A stretch of DNA of 42,511 bases from Bacillota bacterium (GTDB lineage Bacteria > Bacillota > Negativicutes > Sporomusales > CTSoil-080). Shown here piece by piece: positions 24,001 to 30,542 of the stretch. The notes beneath the pieces are model-generated. The model saw only the letters and a list, made by a program, of their open reading frames with translations. It was not told the origin of the DNA and did no database searches. The stretch is from positions 1 through 42,511 of the forward strand of contig JAGGAD010000060.1 of assembly GCA_017889625.1 (NCBI GenBank), given 5' to 3'. The first letter of the stretch is position 1, and every line of letters begins with the position of its first letter. The position numbers were made by a program, and so were the translations under genes.

Positions 24001-25680
24001 ATGGGAAGTTTCAAGAAAAAACAGTTAATACTGTTTTCTACTTTGCTCGTATCTCTTTTAATGATGTCTAATATAGTTAGTGCCAAATCCAAATTATCCG
24101 CTAGCGATTGGTTTGTAAAGGGAAATCATTTTGTAGAAGCGCGAGACTATGATAATGCTATACTGGCGTATAATGAAACGGTAAAATTAGAGCCGAAAAA
24201 TGCATATGCCTATATAGTTCGTGGTATTGTCTATGGTGAAAAGAAAGAATATGATCTGGCGATAGCTGATTTTACCAAAGCTATTGAACTAAATCCACAA
24301 GCTGAAATTGCTTATAGAAGTCGCGGTCTAGCCTATTGTGATAAGGGAGAATACGATTTAGCAATAGCGGATTCAACCAAAGCTATTGAATTAGAACCGA
24401 AAAAAGCGGAGGCTTATATGAATCGGGCCAGTGCTTATTCTAACAAAGGGAGCAATGACTTAGCTATCGCAGATTTCAGCAAAGTATTAGCGCTAAAACC
24501 ACAAGATGGCGAAACGTATTATAATCGAGGTTATGTTTATATATCTATAGGACAACTTGACCTAGCTGTTGCAGATTTAACCAAAGCTATAGAACTAAAT
24601 CCGCAATTTGCAGCGGCATACAATAATCGAGGTGTTGCCTATGCTAAAATTAAACGATATGATTTGGCGATAGTAGATTACACTAAAGTAATAGAGTTAA
24701 ATCCGCAATTTGTAGGTGCTTATATGAATCGGGGAAATGCTTGGGCTGATAAAGGGCAAGACGACGAAGCTATTGCTGATTACAATAAGGCACTGGAGAT
24801 TAATCCGCAAGACGCAGAAATATATTTCAATCGAGGAAGTGTATATAAGCACAAGGAAGAATATAATATGGCGATAGCAGATTATACAAAAGCGATTGAG
24901 TTAAATCCACAAATGGCAGCAGCTTATGTAAATCGGGGTAACGCTTATTCTGATAAAGGACAAAAAGATGTAGCGATAGCAGATTATACAAAAGCTATAG
25001 AACTAAATCCACAAATGGCGAAGGCATACGATAATCGTGGTATTGTCTATTATAATAAAGGGGATTACGATGTAGCTATCGCAGATTTTAATAAAGCAAT
25101 AGAGCTAAATCCGCAAATGGCAGATGTATACCATAAGCGAGGTCTTGCCAATTATCATAAAGGCCAAAAAGATGAAGCGATAGTAGATTACACAAAAGCA
25201 ATAGAACTAAATCCACAAATGACAATAGTTTATGCAGATCGAGGTTTTGCATATTATGAAGAAGGGCAAAATGAAGAAGCGATCGCAGATTTTAATAAAG
25301 CAATAGAGCTAAATCCACAAGGGGCAGAGGTATACAATAATCGGGGTAGTGCTTATAAGGATAGAGCACAATATGATATGGCGATAGCAGATTTGAACAA
25401 AGCAATAGAACTAAATCCGCAATATACATATGCCTATATAAATCGAGGAATGGTTTATGCTAATAAAGGGCAAAATGAAGAAGCTATAGCAGATTACACT
25501 AAAGCAATAGAACTAAGTCCGCAAATTGGCGATATTTACTTTCTTAGAGCAATAAGTTTTCATGCCTTGGGAAGAGAAAAAGCGGCAATAATCGACTTTG
25601 AGTTGTTTCTCCAATATGTCCCTTCTGGTGATACAAGGGTAGAAGAAGTGAAAAGGATAATTGCTAATTATCAAGGGTAA
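24001..25680 (+). CDS. Secreted TPR-repeat protein 3 (intact)
   Basis: The only undamaged member of the trio, 559 residues. A signal peptide (to about residue 28, ending VSAKS) is followed by the shared lead-in and about fourteen TPR units with consensus AYxNRGxAYxxKGQxDxAIADYxKAIELNPQ, then the C-terminal cap FHALGREKAAIIDFELFLQ. Expected role: extracytoplasmic protein-protein interaction scaffold; partner unknown. ATG 24001 is preferred over the in-frame GTG at 23992 because it aligns with the starts of the paralogues. Its terminator lies inside the 3' end of the recombinase gene on the opposite strand (25755-25784). Confidence 0.88.
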   Translation: MGSFKKKQLILFSTLLVSLLMMSNIVSAKSKLSASDWFVKGNHFVEARDYDNAILAYNETVKLEPKNAYAYIVRGIVYGEKKEYDLAIADFTKAIELNPQAEIAYRSRGLAYCDKGEYDLAIADSTKAIELEPKKAEAYMNRASAYSNKGSNDLAIADFSKVLALKPQDGETYYNRGYVYISIGQLDLAVADLTKAIELNPQFAAAYNNRGVAYAKIKRYDLAIVDYTKVIELNPQFVGAYMNRGNAWADKGQDDEAIADYNKALEINPQDAEIYFNRGSVYKHKEEYNMAIADYTKAIELNPQMAAAYVNRGNAYSDKGQKDVAIADYTKAIELNPQMAKAYDNRGIVYYNKGDYDVAIADFNKAIELNPQMADVYHKRGLANYHKGQKDEAIVDYTKAIELNPQMTIVYADRGFAYYEEGQNEEAIADFNKAIELNPQGAEVYNNRGSAYKDRAQYDMAIADLNKAIELNPQYTYAYINRGMVYANKGQNEEAIADYTKAIELSPQIGDIYFLRAISFHALGREKAAIIDFELFLQYVPSGDTRVEEVKRIIANYQG

Positions 25681-25729
25681 CACATAAGAATTAATGGTAG
25701 GGGAGTGGGCATTACACTCTAGCCTTCGT

Positions 25730-27172
25730 CTATAAATCAAATTCTACCAATACTTCACCGTTTTTTTGGACGGTGATTTTTTTTGCCAGGTTAAAGACTA
25801 GGCCGCGTTTTTGTTCGGTGGTAAACTCGGCCCATTCGTTTGGGAGATTGTGTAGGAGTGATAGGATTTCTTTAACGTAGTCGCGTTTAAGAGAGGGTGG
25901 CATGTTATGTTCGAGCCTGCGTACGGTAGTTTGTAAGGCGGTTTTGCGGTCGGTCAGGGCTTTTATTCGGGCGGTAACTACTTCGACGGCGATGGTGGCG
26001 TTTTCGAAGGCGGTATACCAGCGTTCTAGTTGTTTGTCGATTGTTGAAATTTCGTCGTGGAGGGCCGTTTGGTTTGGGGTATTGTCAACCGGCTGGAAGG
26101 CTTGGCCGACTAATTCTTTTATTTGTTCGGGGTCAAAGGAGTATTCGCTCAGCTGTCGGATAACTTTAGCGTTAATTTCGCTGGCGGAATGGTAGGGGCT
26201 GCTGCAGTACTCCGGGGCCATGGCTTTAAAGCCGGCGCGGCCATAGCAGATGTAGTAAAAGTTTTTTCCCGAGGCGTTGGCGCTATGCCAGCTGCGGGAT
26301 TTAAACCGCATCCTGGCACCGCAATTGCCGCACCAAATTAGTCCGGTGAGAAGGTTGGTGTCAGCTTTAATTGGTATTGGGGTGGAGCGTTCGGCCATAA
26401 GGTTCTGGGCTTTTTCCCAGGTGGCTAGGTCGATAATTGCGGCATGCTGTCCGGGATAGTGCCGGTCTAAGTGTTTAATTAATCCGGCAATGAAGGGGGA
26501 TTTTAGAATGCATTTAACTTGGTCTTTGGTCATTGTGCCTGATTTTTGACTTTTGAACCCGAGGCTGGTTAGTTCATCGGCCAGGGCTTGAAAGCCGTAT
26601 TGTCCGGAGAGGTATAGGTCAAAGGTTTGTTTTACCGCTTCAGCCTGGATGGGGTTGATTACAAGGCTTTTAGTTTTTTTATCGTAATCATAGCCGTAAG
26701 GGATACCGCCGCCAAAGCGGCCTTGGCGGGCGGCTTCTTTTTTTCCCATGCGGGTGCGTTCGATAATGGTTTCGCGTTCTAACTGGGCAAAAACGGCTAA
26801 GACTCCGATCATTGCCCGGCCTGCCGGAGTGGAGGTATCGATGTTTTCGGTGACGGAGGAAAAGCCGATGTTGTGGGGGGAAAAAACATCTTCAATCAGG
26901 TGGAGAACATGTTGTTGGCGGCGGGAAAGACGGTCTAGTTTCCAGACGATAACGGTATCGAAAGCGGCTTCGCGGGCATCGGTGATCAGGCGGGCCATGT
27001 TTGGCCGGGATAAGTCTTTGCCGCTGTAGCCATCGTCGATATAGTAGTCGTAGATTGTCCAGCCTTTAGCGTGGCAGTAGGAGATAATCCGGGACTTCTG
27101 AGCCGGAATGGAAATGTTTTGTTCAGCTTGTTCATCGGTTGAAACCCGGATATATGCGGCTGCGGTGGGCAT
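25730..27172 (-). CDS. Large serine recombinase (site-specific integrase)
   Basis: A 480-residue DNA recombinase with the layout of phage and transposon serine integrases. The resolvase catalytic domain has nucleophile Ser11 in YIRVSTDEQ and the Arg cluster in WKLDRLSRR. The recombinase domain follows (IPYGYDYDKKTKSLVINPIQ). A zinc ribbon has Cys pairs (CGNCGARM, then YYICYG and a later Cys), and a C-terminal coiled-coil region ends with KKITVQKNGEVLVEFDL. AGGAGAACG precedes the ATG. It is G+C-richer than the TPR genes next door. It is the likely integrase of the neighbouring prophage remains, though the att sites could not be fixed. Its 3' end overlaps the TPR gene 3 terminator and is present in two further truncated copies. 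Confidence 0.93.
   Translation of the reverse strand: MPTAAAYIRVSTDEQAEQNISIPAQKSRIISYCHAKGWTIYDYYIDDGYSGKDLSRPNMARLITDAREAAFDTVIVWKLDRLSRRQQHVLHLIEDVFSPHNIGFSSVTENIDTSTPAGRAMIGVLAVFAQLERETIIERTRMGKKEAARQGRFGGGIPYGYDYDKKTKSLVINPIQAEAVKQTFDLYLSGQYGFQALADELTSLGFKSQKSGTMTKDQVKCILKSPFIAGLIKHLDRHYPGQHAAIIDLATWEKAQNLMAERSTPIPIKADTNLLTGLIWCGNCGARMRFKSRSWHSANASGKNFYYICYGRAGFKAMAPEYCSSPYHSASEINAKVIRQLSEYSFDPEQIKELVGQAFQPVDNTPNQTALHDEISTIDKQLERWYTAFENATIAVEVVTARIKALTDRKTALQTTVRRLEHNMPPSLKRDYVKEILSLLHNLPNEWAEFTTEQKRGLVFNLAKKITVQKNGEVLVEFDL
25755..25784 (+). terminator. Terminator of TPR gene 3 (inside recombinase 3' end)
   Basis: TCACCG (25755-25760) pairs with CGGTGA (25771-25776), followed by eight T on the + strand. 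It lies within the recombinase coding region. Confidence 0.75.
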
Positions 27173-27542
27173 AGTCGTTCTCCTTTGCCGGTTTTATGGG
27201 CGGGGCTATTTTGACAAAAAGTTGCCACTTTTGGCCTAGGTAGGTGTATTAAAATTGTATTAGGAATTTTAGTTATAAGTAAGAAATGTGATTAAATCTA
27301 GGTTTGGGATTTAATTAAATATATGCAAAATGTGCTTGACATTATATCCATAAATGTAAAATAATGAAAACAAAGAAATTGGATTATTGAAGTTGGTGTG
27401 ATTTGGCGAAACTGACCGGGAACACTAAGCCTGACGAATAATAAGTTGCTAACAGCGGAAAAGTATGTGGAGCCATTGTTGGGAATATCATAGTATTGGG
27501 ATGGAAATGATTGAGCTGTAGGAATAATTGCGGAGGGGTGAG
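27173..27542 (+). promoter_or_regulatory. Intergenic region at the prophage left side
   Basis: 370 bases between the divergent recombinase and NrdD-tail-like genes, with no intact gene. TTGACA at 27336-27341 followed 15 bases later by TAAAAT is a candidate + strand promoter. Its surroundings (ATCCATAAATGT) resemble the TPR promoters' spacer. No repressor gene or clear operator was found. The phage attachment site may lie here, since serine integrases usually have attP beside their gene. Confidence 0.4.
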
Positions 27543-27887
27543 ATGATGACCGGAAATTCTAACGGAATACGGGTAGATTATCCTGACAATATGAGTGAGG
27601 CGGAGATGGGTTATTACGCAACGCTAGGGAAAGAGGATTGGAAGAGGCAGGGGAAAAGTTTAGGTATCCTGGGGAAAATAGTGATAACGCTGGATGGCGG
27701 GGATGTGGTAATAAGTCCATTGTCGCATATAACGCGAGTGCGGCGAATTACCGGGTACTTGGGTACGGAGGATAGTTTTAATGATGGTAAGTTGGCGGAG
27801 CTTAGGGACCGAGTGAATCATGATGATGGTGAACTCAATTATCCAAGTCGGGAAGACCGGGGAAAATTAACCACGGGGTTAAGATAG
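27543..27887 (+). CDS. Stand-alone protein resembling the C-terminal tail of anaerobic ribonucleotide reductase (NrdD)
   Basis: About 114 residues. The C-terminal half, RVRRITGYLG followed by FNDGKLAELRDRVNHD, closely matches the glycyl-radical loop and final helix of NrdD (RRxxGYLxxxxxFNxGKxxExxxRVxH). The NrdD active-site Cys and the four zinc-binding Cys are absent: the protein has no Cys. The N-terminal half has NMSEAEMGYYATLGKEDW and a beta segment KIVITLDGGDVVISPLS. It could be a spare radical-domain part, like GrcA for pyruvate formate-lyase, or a small phage protein that borrowed the fold. ATG 27543 (or 27546) is preferred over TTG 27528 because GGAGG (27532-27536) lies between them. 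It stands first on the + strand of the prophage and has its own terminator. Confidence 0.65.
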   Translation: MMTGNSNGIRVDYPDNMSEAEMGYYATLGKEDWKRQGKSLGILGKIVITLDGGDVVISPLSHITRVRRITGYLGTEDSFNDGKLAELRDRVNHDDGELNYPSREDRGKLTTGLR

Positions 27888-27898
27888 AACAGGCAAGG

Positions 27899-27919
27899 CC
27901 CGCGTTAGCGGGTTTTTTT
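27899..27919 (+). terminator. Terminator of the NrdD-tail-like gene
   Basis: CCCGC (27899-27903), 4-base loop, GCGGG (27908-27912), then seven T. Confidence 0.8.
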
Positions 27920-27943
27920 ATGCAAAAAACCAGGCGGGACATA

Positions 27944-27965
27944 GAAAAACCGCCCGGAGGCGGTT
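27944..27965 (-). terminator. Terminator of the small - strand phage gene
   Basis: AACCGCC (27948-27954) pairs with GGCGGTT (27959-27965). Read on the - strand the stem runs into a T tract (complement of A at 27945-27949). Confidence 0.65.
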
Positions 27966-28214
27966 AATCTTCTGACCATTTAATTTTGTGATTGTTTATT
28001 TCCAGGGCATAATCAAAGGCGGCTTCAAGGTGGGCTTCGATTTCGGCATTATAAAGGTGGCTTCGGCAAAGGCCGGCAGTTGGCAGACCATTTGATCGGC
28101 TCGGGAGTAAACGGCGGTAAGCAATTCGGCGGGGAGGTTTTTGATTGCGGCCAGGTAGGTAGTGCCGCATCCGGTATATTGACCATCAACAGTGACTTTA
28201 AACAGTTTAATCAC
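27964..28214 (-). pseudogene. Small phage gene with a frameshift
   Basis: On the - strand, ATG 28214 gives MIKLFKVTVDGQYTGCGTTY and continues as coding-like sequence to about PAFAEA. The sensible continuation (HLYNAEIEAHLEAAFDYALE, ending KIKWSED at 27964) is in the next frame. One base lost or gained near 28045 explains this. The repaired protein would have about 82 residues; its function is unknown. GGAGTG lies before the ATG. With the split terminase it is one of two single-base frame changes inside 1.4 kb of the prophage. Confidence 0.6.
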
Positions 28215-28305
28215 TCCTCATGTTTTGAATATGCGTCAGTTATTGATAGTATGACACAATTTTATTTTTGCCACAAGTTTACTCAAAGAAAAGCGGGGTG
28301 ACAAC

Positions 28306-28779
28306 TTGCCAAAGATAACAGAGGAAATAGGTAATATGATCATGGGGTTGTGCCTTACGCATTCCAACCGGCAAATTGAGGCTACGCTTGCCAGTCATGG
28401 GATAAAGGTGTCAAGGACGACAATTGGCAAATTTATTAAGGAGACCGAGCGGGAGCGGGTCGTGCCGACGAAGGAAGCCGCCAGTGAATATATTAAGAAA
28501 ACGGTTATGGCTGATCTTGAAATGTTGGAGGACATGCGTGATCAATTGAATGCCTGGCGGCTGGGCCGGGATGAGAACGGCGAACCGATTAAGTTAAGGG
28601 TAACGGAAAAGCTGATGGTAATTGACCGGCTTAACCGGGTTATCGCGATGCGTTTTGAGCGGTGCGGCGTTAATGAGGAGGACGAAGAGACGGCGATGGA
28701 TTTTAACTTGTTTGATAAGGAAGAGCGGAGGCGGTTGCTTGATGAATACATTAATGGTAGATCGGGCGCTGATGATTGA
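28306..28779 (+). CDS. Phage terminase small subunit-like protein
   Basis: 157 residues. The N-terminal part has a helix-turn-helix-like pattern (NRQIEATLASHGIKVSRTTI), as in DNA-recognition domains of terminase small subunits. The rest is helical and charged with an acidic C-terminus (VNEEDEETAMDFNLFD). The assignment rests mainly on position directly upstream of, and overlapping by 38 bases, the terminase large-subunit gene. TTG start after GGGGTG. In phage packaging the small subunit binds the pac/cos site and feeds DNA to the large-subunit motor. Confidence 0.7.
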   Translation: MPKITEEIGNMIMGLCLTHSNRQIEATLASHGIKVSRTTIGKFIKETERERVVPTKEAASEYIKKTVMADLEMLEDMRDQLNAWRLGRDENGEPIKLRVTEKLMVIDRLNRVIAMRFERCGVNEEDEETAMDFNLFDKEERRRLLDEYINGRSGADD

Positions 28780-29404
28780 AGCGTGGGCTAATAAGCCGGC
28801 GAAGTTTATTGACGAATGTATAGTGACGCGCGATGAGGCGGACGAGGGGCGGGTAAAGCCGTTTCCTAAGTTGGAGTATCTTTATTGTGTGGATAAGTGT
28901 TTTACTCAGTATAATATACTAGCGATCCCGAAAAGCCGCCGGATGTTGATGACCTGGCGGCTTTTAGCGTTAATTTTGTGGGAAGGGTTATTTAATTCTA
29001 ATTGGACGATATTTGTTCAGTCGAAGAAGGCGGCGGACAGTGCGTATTTGCTGGGTGATGACCGGATAATGTTTATGTATAACCACTTGCCGAAGGGGTA
29101 TCCGTGGGCCAAGGTTAATCGCAAGATAAGGGATAATGATGGCCGAGGGTATGAAACTATTCAGTTAGCGAACGGCACGAGTTTCTATGCGATAGCCGAA
29201 GGGCCGGACCAATTGCGGCAATATACTGCCAGCCGGGTATATTGTACTGAGATGGCGTTTTGGGATAAGGCCGAGGATACTTGGAAGGCGCTGCGCCCGA
29301 CCATCCAGGGTGGGGGGAAGATTGTTATTGACTCCAGCGCAAATCCGGGCTTTTTCCAGTGGCTAGTGGGAGAGGATAACAATGCAGGGCATAACCGAAT
29401 ATGA
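28742..29404 (+). CDS. Terminase large subunit, ATPase part
   Basis: About 220 residues forming the packaging-motor ATPase domain: a Walker A-like segment AIPKSRRMLMTW, a Walker B-like YCTEMAFWD with catalytic Glu, and the coupling motif IDSSANPG. Start ATG 28742 (MNTLMVDRAL) follows GGAGG by 10 bases and overlaps the small-subunit gene. The frame stops at 29404, just after the coupling motif. The nuclease part is encoded in the next frame from 29382. Together they make a normal-length terminase (about 478 residues). The split is either a single-base frameshift, a +1 recoding site, or a true two-gene terminase. Confidence 0.8.
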   Translation: MNTLMVDRALMIEAWANKPAKFIDECIVTRDEADEGRVKPFPKLEYLYCVDKCFTQYNILAIPKSRRMLMTWRLLALILWEGLFNSNWTIFVQSKKAADSAYLLGDDRIMFMYNHLPKGYPWAKVNRKIRDNDGRGYETIQLANGTSFYAIAEGPDQLRQYTASRVYCTEMAFWDKAEDTWKALRPTIQGGGKIVIDSSANPGFFQWLVGEDNNAGHNRI

Positions 29405-30176
29405 TCATAATGGGGTGCAGGTGCTGCGGGTGCATTATTCGGCGGATCCGGCCAAGGATAATCCTGAATGGGTAGCGGAGCAGAAAAAAGGGACTACGAC
29501 CGCCGCGTGGGAACAAGAATATGAGATTAATTTTAATTATTTTTCTGGCCGACCGTGGTATCCAGAGTTCCGCCGGGACTTTCATGTTGCGAAAGATCCC
29601 ATCCGGCCAGTGGCGGGTCGCCCAATCGTGCGCGGCTGGGACTATGGGCTGACGCCGGCGACGTGTTTCTGCCAGACTACGGCCAAGGGTCAGATGGTGA
29701 TATTGTATCCGGAACTGCAGTCGACGGACTGTGGTATTTTGGCGCATGGCCAGGTGGTTAAGGCGGAGGCGGTTAGTTATTTCCCGGGGTATGAGTTTAG
29801 CGATTATGGTGATCCGGCGGGCAATCAGCGCAGCCAGAATGATGAGCGGACGGCGAATGATCTGTTGCAAAGCGAATACGGTATTGTGGTGCTGCCCGGC
29901 CCGGTGGCGGCAATGGCCCGTTGGGAAGCGGTACGGAAGAAGTTAACTAGTTTGACGCCGGACGGTCAGCCGATGTTGTTGATTGATCCGCGCTGTACTT
30001 GGATCATTGGTGGCTTTACCGGGGGCTATCACCGTAAAGAGGTAGCGGGGGTGCTGCTAGAGGAACCGGACAAAAATGAGTATTCGCACATGATGGATGC
30101 GGTGGGCTATGTCGCGGCGTCGATTTTTAATGTTGCGAAAAAGCCCTGGCGGCATTTGGTGGGGGCTAGGTTGTAA
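29382..30176 (+). CDS. Terminase large subunit, nuclease part
   Basis: 264 residues forming the RNase H-like headful nuclease domain: IVRGWDYGLTPAT with the first metal Asp, FSDYGDPAGNQRS with a second Asp, and NEYSHMMDAVGYV with the last Asp. It begins with the linker VQVLRVHYSADPAKDNPEWV, which in full-length terminases follows the ATPase domain. ATG 29382 overlaps the ATPase frame by 23 bases and has GGGAGAGG 6 bases upstream, so separate translation is possible. The gene stops at 30176; the portal gene, normally next, lies 5.2 kb away. Confidence 0.82.
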   Translation: MQGITEYDHNGVQVLRVHYSADPAKDNPEWVAEQKKGTTTAAWEQEYEINFNYFSGRPWYPEFRRDFHVAKDPIRPVAGRPIVRGWDYGLTPATCFCQTTAKGQMVILYPELQSTDCGILAHGQVVKAEAVSYFPGYEFSDYGDPAGNQRSQNDERTANDLLQSEYGIVVLPGPVAAMARWEAVRKKLTSLTPDGQPMLLIDPRCTWIIGGFTGGYHRKEVAGVLLEEPDKNEYSHMMDAVGYVAASIFNVAKKPWRHLVGARL

Positions 30177-30256
30177 GGCGGTTTCCGGTTTTTCATGCTG
30201 CTGATGGTGCATTTGTTATTGCGATCTATAATTCATAGTAAAAGCTTCGTGAGAAG

Positions 30257-30306
30257 ACGTGGGGACGTTGGTTGTGTTTTGCTAACAACAACCAACGTCC
30301 CCACGT
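30257..30306. terminator. Strong 19-base inverted repeat at the phage/host-DNA junction
   Basis: ACGTGGGGACGTTGGTTGT (30257-30275) pairs perfectly with 30288-30306 around a 12-base loop. It lies between the terminase gene and the convergent small gene ending at 30336, so it can terminate both. The T tract is only three bases on either side. Its size and GC-rich palindromic form also fit a dispersed REP-like repeat. Confidence 0.65.
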
Positions 30307-30335
30307 TTGGGTCAGCTAAAGGAGTGACTGGACTA

Positions 30336-30542
30336 CTAGCCACCAAGCTGTACGTTTAAACCATACTGCTCAAAAAGATTCTTTATCTGTTCTTGACGTT
30401 CCGGCGGAATAGGCTCAGCCTTTAGCTTATACTCTTTGCTAAGTTGTTCATATTTTACATTGACGTATTCATGAACCGCCATAATGTCTACTCTTTCTAT
30501 GGATTTCAGAGCGCCTAATAGCTTTGCTTTGGCACTCGACAT
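30336..30542 (-). CDS. 68-residue protein coupled to the PFL-like gene
   Basis: A small charged protein (begins MSSAKAKLLGALKSIERVDI; PIPPERQEQIKNLFEQYG near the end), probably all-helical, with no Cys, signal peptide or membrane span. Its ATG overlaps the stop of the PFL-like gene in TGATG (30544-30540), so translation is coupled and the two products are probably made in equal amounts. It lacks the Cys residues of the iron-sulfur small subunits of hydroxyphenylacetate decarboxylase, and it contains no glycyl-radical loop. Most likely a small accessory subunit of the PFL-like protein; function unknown. Confidence 0.7.
   Translation of the reverse strand: MSSAKAKLLGALKSIERVDIMAVHEYVNVKYEQLSKEYKLKAEPIPPERQEQIKNLFEQYGLNVQLGG

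Larger units (their letters stand above)
19085..25735. repeat. Tandem array of [leader - TPR gene - recombinase tail] units
   Basis: Three imperfect direct copies of one unit: conserved upstream region (19085-19250, 20838-20994, 23703-24000), a TPR gene of different repeat number, the shared cap, a near-identical junction (TATCAAGG(A/G)TAACA...AATGGTAGG), and the recombinase 3' end (20530, 23541, 25730). Only the last unit carries a complete recombinase. The copies differ in breakpoints, so the array arose by unequal recombination followed by decay. Confidence 0.85.

Noticed and set aside
19343-25680. The regular ~102-base repeats could be taken for a CRISPR-like or satellite array.
   Set aside because: The period equals 34 codons and encodes TPR consensus residues in frame. 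There are no constant repeat/spacer blocks.
29325-29870. A 181-codon open frame on the - strand across the terminase split.
   Set aside because: The composition is Arg/Ile/Pro-rich and it lies opposite recognisable terminase nuclease motifs. Not a gene that explains the split.
30336-30542. The 68-residue protein as the small subunit of a hydroxyphenylacetate-type decarboxylase.
   Set aside because: Those subunits carry Cys clusters for two iron-sulfur centres. This protein has no Cys.
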